Shown here piece after piece: positions 1-7,845 of a DNA stretch of 20,391 nucleotides. Below the pieces are notes generated by a model, which saw only the letters and a program-made list of their open reading frames with translations, was not told where the DNA came from and ran no database searches. Both the position numbers and the translations under genes were made by a program. Origin of the DNA: Pseudomonadota bacterium. Its GTDB lineage: Bacteria; Desulfobacterota; Syntrophobacteria; Syntrophobacterales; Syntrophobacteraceae. The number at the start of each line of letters is the position of its first letter. Position 1 is the stretch's first letter. Where the stretch lies: positions 1 to 20,391 of the forward strand of contig JAEZHY010000214.1 of NCBI GenBank assembly GCA_023416335.1. Direction: 5' to 3'.

Positions 1-2
1 AC

Positions 3-311
3 CTGAAACATTTGACGGACCTGCTCCGCTCGGCAGGGAAGCACGTCAGGGACGAAAACGGCGGGATAGCCGTGGTGATTTCCCGACGCCCCTGCCTCAT
101 GGACCGTTCCCAGCCGCGGCCGGAAAAACGCCGTGAGATCAGGGTTACCGAAAAGTGCAAGGGCTGTGACTTCTGCTACAAGCAGTTCGAGTGCCCGGCG
201 CTTCAGCCCCAGGGGGCAAAGGAACCGATCCGGATCGACGGTCTCCTCTGTACCGGATGCGGCGTTTGCATCTCCGTGTGCCCGCACGGCGCTCTCGAAG
301 CGGTGGAATAG
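3..311 (+). CDS. iorA: Indolepyruvate:ferredoxin oxidoreductase subunit alpha, C-terminal end (partial)
   Basis: The 5' part lies outside the window; the open frame runs from base 3 to the TAG at 309-311. What remains is the polyferredoxin tail of IorA, which with IorB oxidatively decarboxylates aryl pyruvates (from aromatic amino acids) to aryl-acetyl-CoA, passing electrons to ferredoxin in the cytoplasm. Visible are two 4Fe-4S cluster motifs: the first is CKGCDFC followed nine bases of protein later by FECPAL, the second is CTGCGVCISVCP. The preceding stretch, with VVISRRPCL, matches the end of the thiamine-diphosphate domain of this family. The spacing of the two clusters and the short acidic end fit IorA better than a stand-alone ferredoxin. 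An iorB partner would be expected nearby but is not in the window. The gene ends at a strong terminator shared with the converging transporter. Confidence 0.85.
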   Translation: MKHLTDLLRSAGKHVRDENGGIAVVISRRPCLMDRSQPRPEKRREIRVTEKCKGCDFCYKQFECPALQPQGAKEPIRIDGLLCTGCGVCISVCPHGALEAVE

Positions 312-346
312 ACTCCCGACAATTAGAGACCGGTATTCTTAAAAGC

Positions 347-381
347 CAAAAGCGCGGGGGAATGATTCCCCTGCGCTTTTG
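347..381. terminator. Bidirectional rho-independent terminator between iorA and the MFS gene
   Basis: A near-perfect palindrome of sixteen pairs (arms 347-362 and 366-381, one G-T wobble, loop TGA) carries AAAAGCGC and GCGCTTTT at its ends, followed on the plus strand by ATTTTT. On the minus strand the exit side is also T-rich. It sits in the 92-base gap between two convergent genes, so it probably stops both transcripts. Confidence 0.9.
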
Positions 382-403
382 CATTTTTCCTCATCCGTCA
401 ATT

Positions 404-1723
404 CTACGCAACCGGTTCCAAGACTCTTTCCTCCTTCGCAACCGGCCGGGTTATGAACTTGCTTACCACAACGGCCGCAATCAGCAGAACACCCGAAAAG
501 TAAAAGGCCATATCCAGGCTGCCGGTATAATCTTTAATATACCCGGCCAACTGGGGCACGAAGAAAGCCAGGCCCCATCCGATAAAGACAAGCCCGTAAT
601 TGAAACCCAGATTTTTCGGACCGAAGAAATCCGCCGTAAAAGCCGGCATAAGCGCGAGTCCGCCGCCGTATTGCCAGTAGGCGATTCCCACTGCCAGGAA
701 AAGGAGAAAGACGCTTCCGGATTTCATGATCATCGGGGTCAGCAGGAGACAGATGGCGGAGATGGTACAGTTTATAAAGTACGCATTGGCCCGTCCGATT
801 TTGTCCGAATAGAGGCCGGTGCCGATTCTTCCCGATGCGTTGATCAGGCCTCCGTAAGATGCCAGCAGCCATGCGTTCGCGGCAAAGAACGCCACGGCGG
901 CAGCCGTTTTGTTTAGCATGGGGGTCGCATTGGCGATCACCAGCAGGCCGGATTGGGCCGAACCGAGAAACATGAAGACCAGGGCATAGAACTGAACCGT
1001 CCTGACCATTTGGGATGCAGTCCAGTCAACTGTCGTGAGGCTCGGGGCCTTGGACGCTGCCGCACCGGCGGGTGGACCGGGAGGAACATACCCTGCCGGC
1101 GGCCAGGCAAGCAGCTGCCCCGCTATTATGACCACCACGGCAAACGCAATCCCCAGGCCGATGAAGCTGCCCGAAATCCCGTAATCGCTTATAAGCCATT
1201 TGGCCACCGGCGAAATATAGATTGCCGCGCCGCCATATCCTCCGACAACGAGGCCGACTATCAATCCCCGTTTGTGGGGACCGAACCATTTGACCGCAGC
1301 GGGAGTGGGCGCGGCATAGCCTATTCCCATTCCCATGCCTCCGAGGATGCCGAATCCCAGTATCAGGCCCGTGTAGCTCTTCATGAGGCCTGCTACAATG
1401 CATCCGAGGGCCAGGCAGAGTCCCCCCAGGGTTGCCCCTACTTTGGCGCCGTATTTATCCTGGATTTTTCCTCCCGGAATCATGAACAGGCCGAACATGA
1501 AACCGCATATCGCATAAGCCCAAGTTGCCTGCGCATCGGACAAGTAAACCCAACCCTGGTTTATGCCGGTCATCAATTCCCCTGCCGCATGGCCCTTGGG
1601 AGGCAGCAATGCGGCTTTCCACACACTCCAGGCATACAGGATCCCCAGACACAGGTTTATGGCGGTGCCCGCAAATGTCACCACCCATGCTTTTCCAGGT
1701 ACTTTTTCCATTGGAACGGCCAT
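404..1723 (-). CDS. OFA-family (oxalate/formate antiporter-like) MFS transporter
   Basis: A 439-residue, strongly hydrophobic protein with about twelve membrane segments. The N-terminus (GTAINLCLGILYAWSVW) is the characteristic first helix of the oxalate:formate antiporter family. The MFS loop 2-3 signature appears as GGKIQDKYGAKVG and its repeat in the second half as GRIGTGLYSDKIGR. Family members exchange or import small carboxylates such as oxalate, formate or pyruvate across the inner membrane; the substrate here cannot be read from sequence. The ATG at 1723 has AAAGGGGA about six bases upstream. It is transcribed alone, divergently from the AAA ATPase and convergent with iorA. A candidate promoter lies about 400 bases upstream (2133-2161), which would imply a long leader. 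Confidence 0.85.
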   Translation of the reverse strand: MAVPMEKVPGKAWVVTFAGTAINLCLGILYAWSVWKAALLPPKGHAAGELMTGINQGWVYLSDAQATWAYAICGFMFGLFMIPGGKIQDKYGAKVGATLGGLCLALGCIVAGLMKSYTGLILGFGILGGMGMGIGYAAPTPAAVKWFGPHKRGLIVGLVVGGYGGAAIYISPVAKWLISDYGISGSFIGLGIAFAVVVIIAGQLLAWPPAGYVPPGPPAGAAASKAPSLTTVDWTASQMVRTVQFYALVFMFLGSAQSGLLVIANATPMLNKTAAAVAFFAANAWLLASYGGLINASGRIGTGLYSDKIGRANAYFINCTISAICLLLTPMIMKSGSVFLLFLAVGIAYWQYGGGLALMPAFTADFFGPKNLGFNYGLVFIGWGLAFFVPQLAGYIKDYTGSLDMAFYFSGVLLIAAVVVSKFITRPVAKEERVLEPVA

Positions 1724-2132
1724 CGTGATCCCCTTTCGTAAAAGAGCAGAAGATGTGCGATTAGTTCGGGCGCGGCACCCGGACGGGTAAAGAAGACGCC
1801 GGCATATGCAGCAAAAGCCGCCGGCTTTATATGATTGCGGGCTTGCGGGACACTTTGTTCAGAGAAGCGGAATGCAATGATCGTGAGTCGTATCGCAATG
1901 GAATAAAGAAGGCATACGGGAGAACGAAGAAGTCATTTCCCCCAATTTCTGAGAAGCCGCTAATTTGGACTGTAAGGAAGATTATGGTTTTCAGGGTTAG
2001 AATGGAACAGAGGACGAACGATCGTGAAAAGATTTGAAAGGCGTGCCGCGAAATGAATTCAGATCTTTACTTCTGCACCTCCTTTCCGCTTTGAGACTCT
2101 TGAGATTAAAGCAATAAAAAAGATTGTGAAAA

Positions 2133-2161
2133 TTTATCATACTCGAATCCACTTCTGTCAA
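2133..2161 (-). promoter_or_regulatory. Candidate sigma-70 promoter for the MFS transporter
   Basis: On the minus strand TTGACA (2161-2156) is followed after exactly 17 bases by GATAAA (2138-2133), in an A+T-rich setting. The -35 box forms one arm of an inverted repeat, TGTCA at 2156-2160 and TGACA at 2168-2172, a plausible operator position. Predicted start is near 2126, giving a leader of about 400 bases to the transporter ATG. No regulator can be named. Confidence 0.45.
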
Positions 2162-2262
2162 GCGGTTTGACAAGAGAAAAGTTGCACGACCGCCCCTCCC
2201 CCACGATCCGCACCTGGCGCCGCCGGATGCTATATGCCGTGACCTGAGCGGCAAAGCCCCGA

Positions 2263-2291
2263 TTGACATCATTCTGTTTTCGGAATAGAGT
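2263..2291 (+). promoter_or_regulatory. Candidate sigma-70 promoter for the AAA ATPase
   Basis: TTGACA at 2263-2268 is followed after 17 bases by TAGAGT at 2286-2291. Predicted transcription would start near 2298 and give a leader of about 125 bases before the ATG at 2424. The -35 is a consensus match; the -10 matches four of six positions. Confidence 0.4.
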
Positions 2292-2423
2292 TTTTCGACT
2301 GCCCGGAGGTAATTTCGGGCAATTTCGTCAATAGACAAAGAAATCGCTAATATTTCGATTGGCCTGACAGCCGGAAGACACTCCCACTCCCGAAAACTTT
2401 CATTCTCGCTCGGAGATGTGAAA

Positions 2424-3692
2424 ATGCAGCCTGAAACCTCTGCCCTCATGGACCTGGTGGAACTGCTCCTGACAACGGACATATACAACCGGATTCCAAA
2501 ACTGACCGAAGCCGACCTGCCGCCCGATATTCAAAAGCGCTATTTCGACAAAGTCCTGGAGAAGGTCCGGCGCCCGATTCAGGTCACCGTCGAAGACATA
2601 CGGAAACTGTGCGAAATCGGCGACGTCGAGGGGGTTGCCGGAACGCTTACGTTTCTGGGCGTAGACGATTCGATCGTCAGGATAAAAGAGTTCGATGCCG
2701 GGACTGCCTGGTTTTCAAACCAGGATTCGGCCGAAGCGATCAGGACGAACCCGGTACTCGCCCACTATTTTCAGCGCTTCGACCCCGACGTGAGCTATCC
2801 GGAAGCAAGGGTCATCAACCAGTCGGTCCAGGCGCGCCAGAAAGGGCTGGAAGCGCGCATCGAAAAGCTTTACGGAGAAGAGGCCGAAAATCTCCTGAAG
2901 CTTGTAAGCATCAAGACACCGGCAGAGGTGCGGAACACATTCGACGACCTGGTGCTCACCAAAGAGCAGAAAGACGAGATCGCGAAGGCGGGAAAAGCCC
3001 TGGAGCACAGGCAATACCTCAAGAACATCGGCCTGTACGAAATCGGGAAAATACTCTTCGTGGGACCTCCGGGTACGGGCAAAACTTCATCGGCAAGGGC
3101 GCTCTCGACCTGGTTCGTTCTGCCCCTGGTCGAAGTAAAGCTTTCGATGATCATCAGCGCCTATCTCGGAGAGACCGCGAAAAACATCGATAACGTTTTC
3201 ATGCTGGCAAAGAAGATAAACCCCTGCATCCTCTTCATCGATGAATTCGACTTCGTTGCCAAGTCCCGCGCATCCGACGACCATGGCGCCATCAAGCGCG
3301 CGGTCAACACGCTTCTGAAAGCAGTGGACGACATCAGCCTGGTGGAAGACGGCGTGCTGCTGATTGCCGCTACGAACTACCCGCAGCTCCTGGACCACGC
3401 CGCATGGAGACGGTTCGACAAAGTAATGAGCTTCTCCATTCCGGACGTGGATATGAGACGCAAGATCCTGGAAAAGATTCTCGAGAAGGTCGATGCCGAT
3501 TTGGACCTCAGCCAGCTGGCCAAGCGGACAGAGGGATTCACAGGATCCGACCTCCGCGTGGTGGTGAGAGAGGCCGTCCTGAATGCTCTGCTCCAGGACA
3601 GAAAGAAGCTCAACCAGGCCGACCTCATCCGGGCAATCGAGGAGTTCGCTCGCAGGAACCAGGACCATGGGCAGGCGGGAGTGACTGTTTAG
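2424..3692 (+). CDS. Classical AAA-family ATPase with an uncharacterised N-terminal domain
   Basis: A 422-residue soluble protein. The C-terminal half is a single AAA module: Walker A GPPGTGKT at residues 214-221, Walker B ILFIDEFD with D273-E274, sensor-1 region LLIAATN, an arginine-finger-like HAAWRRFD, and a C-terminal lid with GFTGSDLR. The family forms ring ATPases that remodel or unfold proteins. The first 190 or so residues, rich in charged helices, match no domain I recognise and probably select the substrate. No membrane segment or protease domain is present, so this is not FtsH. I prefer ATG 2424 because GGAG at 2412-2415 is eight bases away; an in-frame GTG at 2418 is too close. 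It appears monocistronic, with a 154-base gap before the next gene. Confidence 0.8.
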   Translation: MQPETSALMDLVELLLTTDIYNRIPKLTEADLPPDIQKRYFDKVLEKVRRPIQVTVEDIRKLCEIGDVEGVAGTLTFLGVDDSIVRIKEFDAGTAWFSNQDSAEAIRTNPVLAHYFQRFDPDVSYPEARVINQSVQARQKGLEARIEKLYGEEAENLLKLVSIKTPAEVRNTFDDLVLTKEQKDEIAKAGKALEHRQYLKNIGLYEIGKILFVGPPGTGKTSSARALSTWFVLPLVEVKLSMIISAYLGETAKNIDNVFMLAKKINPCILFIDEFDFVAKSRASDDHGAIKRAVNTLLKAVDDISLVEDGVLLIAATNYPQLLDHAAWRRFDKVMSFSIPDVDMRRKILEKILEKVDADLDLSQLAKRTEGFTGSDLRVVVREAVLNALLQDRKKLNQADLIRAIEEFARRNQDHGQAGVTV

Positions 3693-3777
3693 GTTCAACC
3701 TGCGTGAGGCATGGAGCGTAGCCCGATGGGAGCGGAAAGGTGTCGTTTTAAGATTAGAGTTGCGTTATGTGGCACGG

Positions 3778-3848
3778 CGTAACATTCTTGAGAAACGTAA
3801 CTTGACGTAACATTTCTATTGACTGAGAATCAGGGAGAAGTTACGTTT
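3778..3848. promoter_or_regulatory. Cluster of CGTAAC-core repeats, candidate autoregulatory operator of the toxin-antitoxin pair
   Basis: The core CGTAAC occurs at 3778-3783, 3796-3801 and 3806-3811, and in inverted form (GTTACG) at 3840-3845. The second and fourth copies lie in a perfect 11-base inverted repeat, AAACGTAACTT at 3793-3803 and AAGTTACGTTT at 3838-3848, which bracket the ribosome binding site and reach the start codon. CGTAACATT is also repeated directly at 3778-3786 and 3806-3814. MqsA/HigA-type antitoxins usually repress their own operon through such palindromes, so this is the likely operator. A TTGACG at 3802-3807 with GAGAAT 17 bases on is a weak promoter candidate that would be covered by it. 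Confidence 0.55.
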
Positions 3849-4143
3849 GACGAACGAACCTCTGGACCCAACAGATGCCACTCAATTTATCCGAGATACC
3901 ATAAGGTTCGGAGAAGTCGATTTGACGCCTCACGCAATAAAGCAAATGAAGGCCAGGGACTTCGATCTTAATGATTTACTGCTAGTTTTGTCGAATGGGG
4001 AAGTGACAGAAGCGCCTGAGTACGACGAAGAGCACCAAAATTTTAAATACCGGGTTACCGGACCGACGCTTGATGAAGACCTTGCTACTGCGATAGTAGT
4101 ATTGCTCGACCATCGGACGGTTTGCATCATTACCATTTTTTGA
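3847..4143 (+). CDS. DUF4258 protein, putative type II toxin
   Basis: A 98-residue protein carrying the DUF4258 fold signature: LTPHAIKQMKARDF near residues 26-39, then an acidic NGEVTEAPEYDEE stretch, the FKYRVTGP strand, and a C-terminal AIVVLLDHRTVCIITIF ending in hydrophobic strands. DUF4258 proteins are commonly encoded directly in front of MqsA/YgiT-type antitoxins and resemble the small RelE/MqsR-like RNases, but toxicity of this one is inferred from context only. The start is TTG at 3847, supported by AGGGAGA nine bases upstream; no ATG is available. The downstream antitoxin begins 14 bases after the stop, so the two are surely co-transcribed. The weak TTG start and operator repeats across it suggest low, controlled expression. 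Confidence 0.75.
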   Translation: MTNEPLDPTDATQFIRDTIRFGEVDLTPHAIKQMKARDFDLNDLLLVLSNGEVTEAPEYDEEHQNFKYRVTGPTLDEDLATAIVVLLDHRTVCIITIF

Positions 4144-4157
4144 AGCGATAAGAAGTT

Positions 4158-4709
4158 ATGAGATCGTTGGAAAAATGCCCCACATGCGGAGCCGTGGAGA
4201 TACACCAGGAGACAGGCAGACATCACTTCTCTGAAAGCGGTCTCAGTAATGTATGGCTCACCAATGTGGCATTCTCCGTCTGTGAGAAATGCGGGGAAAG
4301 GGTTCTGCGCCTGCCAAATCCTCTTGGCCTCTTAAAATGCATCGGTGAATGCGTGATTTTGACTCCCGGACCTCTCTCCGGAAAAGAGATCAAGTTCTTG
4401 CGTAAAAGCCTTTTTCTCAAAAGCAGTGAATTTGCCAACCTGATTGGAGTTACACGAACAACGGTATCCAGATGGGAAAATGGGGAAACCCCGCCGGACA
4501 CATCGATTGATCGGCTAATCAGGCTCACTTACGCCAACAAAACGAATCAGCCGGAGTCTGTGATCGCAAGCCTTCTTGAGCGTTTCCAAAAAGAAGACTC
4601 CGCAAAAAGAAACCCAAAATCAGAGTTGGACTATTTTGTCCCCCTTTCCGATCAGGGTGAAGCTTCTCAATGTAGTATAGTCCGCCAGGACACGGAATTT
4701 GCGCGGTAA
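4158..4709 (+). CDS. MqsA-like antitoxin: zinc-finger plus helix-turn-helix DNA-binding protein
   Basis: A 183-residue protein with the two-domain plan of the MqsA/YgiT antitoxins. The N-terminal part has two CxxC pairs, C7-C10 and C42-C45, that would bind one zinc. A helix-turn-helix of the XRE/HigA type follows at about residues 74-125 (GKEIKFLRKSLFLKSSEFAN, then VTRTTVSRWENGETPP). Such proteins neutralise the partner toxin with the zinc domain and repress the operon with the HTH domain. It is longer than E. coli MqsA (131 residues) by a charged C-terminal tail of about 50 residues of unknown role. It follows the DUF4258 gene by 14 bases with a weak AGAAG ribosome binding site. Confidence 0.8.
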   Translation: MRSLEKCPTCGAVEIHQETGRHHFSESGLSNVWLTNVAFSVCEKCGERVLRLPNPLGLLKCIGECVILTPGPLSGKEIKFLRKSLFLKSSEFANLIGVTRTTVSRWENGETPPDTSIDRLIRLTYANKTNQPESVIASLLERFQKEDSAKRNPKSELDYFVPLSDQGEASQCSIVRQDTEFAR

Positions 4710-4757
4710 GTGGAACCCTGCCTGCTCTTATTCCTCGCGCGATCAATTTCGGTTTTC

Positions 4758-4792
4758 TCAGTTCACTGCTCACAGTTCACTGTTCACTTCAC
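4758..4792. repeat. Heptanucleotide tandem repeat, about five degenerate units
   Basis: Read on the plus strand in sevens the units are TCAGTTC, ACTGCTC, ACAGTTC, ACTGTTC and ACTTCAC (minus-strand consensus about GAACAGT). Similar heptad arrays occur in intergenic DNA of several Deltaproteobacteria. The array runs through the stop codon (4770-4772) of the overlapping minus-strand gene and encodes its last residues, EVNSEL. Confidence 0.7.
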
Positions 4793-6089
4793 CCAGCCGC
4801 ATCAAATCCAGCAGCATTACATCGACCTGGTCGAAGAGCGCCCGGCAAAGGCCTCCATGGTTCATCCGGTTGCCGAAAAGAGTGCCCCTGAGATCATCGA
4901 CCCTGTCGTTTACCTTGCCGAGCTTGCTCAAGATGGCGGTCTGACTTGCTATTTTTTCTTCGAGAAGCAGCCGCTTCGCAAGGGCGCAGAATTCAACAAC
5001 CGTTTCTTCGAGCTTTGCCGCCCTCTGAGGCCATCTGCCCGCGGGACCTTTCCCGCTTTTGAACCTGTCTCTCAGTTCGGCCATCTCCCTGATGGTGACC
5101 GCAAGCGTGCCGCATTCCAGTCCCCGAATCCCGCGTCTCCAGTTGAGAAGCCACGGTTTTCTCCAGTTCCAGAGCAGATTGGCTTCGCCGAAATCGATCA
5201 GCTCAGATGCAGCCTCTCCGGCTCTCGATAAACAGCTCCAGGTTTTTTCGTCGGGGAATTCCGATGCGGCACATGCGGAGTGTTCGCCATGCTTACGGCC
5301 GGAACTCGCGGATTCTCCGTCGAGATAGCTGAGTATATTGACCAGGAGCCGGTTGCCCCATTCATCCCCGGGCGTTTCCAGGTGCGCATAGGAAAGTACC
5401 AGGCGCCCTTTTCCCTTCGGGACTTCAATTATCGCAGGGTGGCCCTTGATTCTCGCCGGATCGAGGTTGATTTTGTAAGCTTTTTCCAGTTCCTGCCAGG
5501 AAGCGTTTGCATCCAGGTCCGAAACGCGAAGATCGGCAACCTGGAAATCGGCACCGGGTGCCGTGTAGGATGCAACTGGCGTTACAGCGCAGTCGGCTCG
5601 CCACTCGAATTGCGAAGGCCACCAGACCGAGACGGGAATTTCGGAAGGGATATCCTTCCAGGCCGGGTGTGAAGGATCGCCGGATACCAGTACCTGGCCG
5701 CTCGCGCTGGGGAGGCGCTCCGCAAGGGGCATTCTTTCGACGGGAGTAAGATACAACGCCGGAGGGCTCGACAGGGCCAGCCCGGCCCCACCGCAAAATC
5801 CGATATAGGTCCCGCCTTCCTCAATGAATCGGGCTATTTCTCTTCTTCCGGATTCGCCCAAGGCACGCAGCTTGTGGGCGGCCCATCCGCCCGGAACGAG
5901 CAGAATGCGGAATGCATCGAGGCAACCGCTTGCCGCTTCCGATGCGCTGATCAGCCGGAAAGGGACCCCCAGGAGCGTGAGCGTACGGGTACAAAGAAGT
6001 CCCCACACCAATGACTGGTCCCATAGAATGCCGATTGACGGACCGTCCCAGTCGCACGCCTTGTAAGGATTATTTCGATTCTTCATCAT
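4770..6089 (-). CDS. BPL_N / class I glutamine-amidotransferase-like protein of unknown function
   Basis: A 439-residue protein. Residues about 17-260 resemble the N-terminal domain of eukaryotic biotin-protein ligase, a class I amidotransferase-like fold: SIGILWDQS at the first strand, LLVPGGW, and the nucleophile elbow GFCGGAGLAL with Cys99. Further on, RLVLSYAHLETPGDE matches the usual GKV.LSGPHPE segment that carries the family histidine. The C-terminal 180 residues look helical, contain a WNWRKPWLLNWRRG patch and match nothing I know. There is no glutamine-using partner domain, so amidotransferase activity is not implied. The ATG at 6089 lies inside the preceding gene, overlapping it by 20 bases, which argues for translational coupling as the last gene of the operon. 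The last residues come from a tandem repeat. Confidence 0.7.
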   Translation of the reverse strand: MMKNRNNPYKACDWDGPSIGILWDQSLVWGLLCTRTLTLLGVPFRLISASEAASGCLDAFRILLVPGGWAAHKLRALGESGRREIARFIEEGGTYIGFCGGAGLALSSPPALYLTPVERMPLAERLPSASGQVLVSGDPSHPAWKDIPSEIPVSVWWPSQFEWRADCAVTPVASYTAPGADFQVADLRVSDLDANASWQELEKAYKINLDPARIKGHPAIIEVPKGKGRLVLSYAHLETPGDEWGNRLLVNILSYLDGESASSGRKHGEHSACAASEFPDEKTWSCLSRAGEAASELIDFGEANLLWNWRKPWLLNWRRGIRGLECGTLAVTIREMAELRDRFKSGKGPAGRWPQRAAKLEETVVEFCALAKRLLLEEKIASQTAILSKLGKVNDRVDDLRGTLFGNRMNHGGLCRALFDQVDVMLLDLMRLGEVNSEL

Positions 6090-7809
6090 GGTCTGTCTTG
6101 AGAATACCGGACTTTTTCAAAACGGCCACACCGCCTTGGACGTTTTGCGCCCGATCGATCCCTTCCCTGTCGAGCCGGCGAAGGGCCTCGTACGAGCGAA
6201 CGCCCGAGTTGCACACCACGAGCAGGCGTTTGTCCCTGGGGACCTCCCCGATTCGTTCCTTCAGGGTTTCCTGCGGGATATTCAGCCAGCAGTCCCCGTA
6301 CTTTTCAACAAACGGCGCGGCGTTTTCGGGTCCCCTCACATCCAGGCAGATCGTGTCCTCATCCCTCTCTTTCAGGAAGCATCTTTCGAATTCTTCCGCG
6401 CCGATCGGCCTGTTGAATCCGTCAAGGACGTTCTCGGCCGTATTTCCTGCGGCATTGACTATGTCCAGCGCGGAGGCAAAAGGAGGCGAGTAGGCGATCT
6501 CCATATTGGACAGGTCCTCGACAGTGGGCTTAAAAGGTAGGACTGCTGCGATTGCGTTGATCCTTCCGACCACGGCATCGCCGTTTGCACCTACCGCCTG
6601 GGCGCCCAGGACGCGCCTGCTTCTACGATCAACGGTAAGCTGCAGATACATCAGATCCTGAGTTGGATAAAAATGAGCCCTGTCGGCCTGAACCACCAGT
6701 ACCGCTTCTACCGGGAAACCTTCTTTGATAGCCGCCTGCGGGGTAATTCCCGTGGAGGCGGTTGCCAGGTCGAAAACCTTTATCGAAAAACTCCCTACTG
6801 TTCCGTCGAACCTGGCCGCACCGCCTGCCAGATTGGTTCCGATCACCCGTCCCTGGCGGTTTGCGAGCGAGCCCTGCGGGAAGAAGACCGGTTTTCCGGT
6901 GATCAGGTGGGGAATTTCGATGCAGTCGCCTCCGGCATAAATATCCGGGTCGGAGGTTTGCAGGCGGCGGTTCACGACGATGGCGCCCGAAGGAGATACG
7001 AGTAGTCCCGCTTCCCTGGCGAGTTCTCCGTTCGGCCGCACGCCCGTAGCCGTAATCACCAGATCGGCATCAACAGATTCGATGTCGGTAACGACTTCCA
7101 AACCGGCCCCGGATTCGCTCTGTCTTATCTCGTGAACTTTTCTGCCGAGAAGGAGCTTGACTCCTTTTTCTTCCATGTGGGTCCGAACTATTCCGGCAAG
7201 AGTGGTGTCGAGGATTCCCGGCAGCACCTGTTCCGCCATCTCGACAACGCAAGTTTCGATTCCCCAGAGATCGGCCAGCGCTTCGGCCATCTCGCACCCG
7301 ATCGCCCCGGCTCCGATAATGGCGGCTTTTTCGACTTTCCCTCCGGCGATGCTTTCCTTGACCGCAACAGCCGAGTGCAGATCGGAAACCGCAATCACAC
7401 CGGGAAGGTCAATGCCGGGAATCGGGGGCCTGTTGGGCCGGCTTCCCGTCGCTATCACTAGCTTGTCGTAGCCGATATCTTCCTCGGCACCGGTACCCAG
7501 GTCCTTCACACGTACTGTTTTATTCTTCCGGTCAATCGAGAGGGCCCGGGTGAGGATCCGCACGCGAACGTCTTTGGCCCGTTCGAAAAACCTCGGCGTC
7601 CTTTCCATGTGGAAACTCGTGCTCATAAGTTCCCGCACGTCGCTTATATCGCCGGAGATGAAATAAGGAATTCCGCAGCCCCCGTAGGAGATATACTCAT
7701 CCTGATCGATTATCAGGACCTCGGTATCCGGTTCGAGTCTTTTCAGTCGGCATGCAGCTTTCGGCCCAAGGGCCACCCCTCCGATAATCACAACACGTTT
7801 TTTGCCCAT
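6070..7809 (-). CDS. CoA-disulfide reductase-like flavoprotein fused to a rhodanese domain
   Basis: A 579-residue protein. The first 450 residues form a pyridine-nucleotide-disulfide oxidoreductase: FAD-binding VVIIGGVALGPKAA at residues 6-19, a single redox cysteine in SYGGCGIPYF (Cys45), NAD-binding IIGAGAIGCEMAEAL in the 160s-170s, a second FAD motif IYAGGDCIEI, then the dimerisation domain. One active-site cysteine, rather than a CxxxxC pair, is typical of CoA-disulfide reductase, NADH oxidase and persulfide reductases. Residues about 470-579 are a rhodanese domain with the loop VCNSGVRS and catalytic Cys533. Known CoADR-rhodanese fusions reduce CoA-persulfide, CoA disulfide or polysulfide using NAD(P)H, in the cytoplasm. 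AGGAGGAA lies about ten bases before the ATG. It is the middle gene of a three-gene operon, 36 bases after the zinc-ribbon gene. Confidence 0.88.
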   Translation of the reverse strand: MGKKRVVIIGGVALGPKAACRLKRLEPDTEVLIIDQDEYISYGGCGIPYFISGDISDVRELMSTSFHMERTPRFFERAKDVRVRILTRALSIDRKNKTVRVKDLGTGAEEDIGYDKLVIATGSRPNRPPIPGIDLPGVIAVSDLHSAVAVKESIAGGKVEKAAIIGAGAIGCEMAEALADLWGIETCVVEMAEQVLPGILDTTLAGIVRTHMEEKGVKLLLGRKVHEIRQSESGAGLEVVTDIESVDADLVITATGVRPNGELAREAGLLVSPSGAIVVNRRLQTSDPDIYAGGDCIEIPHLITGKPVFFPQGSLANRQGRVIGTNLAGGAARFDGTVGSFSIKVFDLATASTGITPQAAIKEGFPVEAVLVVQADRAHFYPTQDLMYLQLTVDRRSRRVLGAQAVGANGDAVVGRINAIAAVLPFKPTVEDLSNMEIAYSPPFASALDIVNAAGNTAENVLDGFNRPIGAEEFERCFLKERDEDTICLDVRGPENAAPFVEKYGDCWLNIPQETLKERIGEVPRDKRLLVVCNSGVRSYEALRRLDREGIDRAQNVQGGVAVLKKSGILKTDHDEESK

Positions 7810-7845
7810 CCGAACCTATTCCTCCTGATCAACCATTGCGGGAAA

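Larger units (their letters stand above)
1724..2423. other. 700-base divergent intergenic region
   Basis: No convincing gene is seen here. It holds two candidate sigma-70 promoters pointing away from each other (listed separately), a TGTCA-N7-TGACA palindrome (2156-2172), a GC-rich inverted repeat near 1798-1826 (GCCGGC twice, plus AAAGCC/GGCTTT), and, on the minus strand at 2085-2076, a perfect Shine-Dalgarno-like AAAGGAGGTG with no usable start codon at normal spacing behind it. The composition is lower in GC than the flanking genes. Confidence 0.5.

Noticed and set aside
191..916. Long plus-strand open frame of about 240 codons at the left end
   Set aside because: It runs antisense through the OFA transporter, contains no recognisable domain and has the composition of an out-of-frame shadow.
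1831..2037. Possible small plus-strand gene in the divergent region
   Set aside because: No ribosome binding site, no recognisable motif, and it lies in the presumed leader of the opposite-strand transporter.
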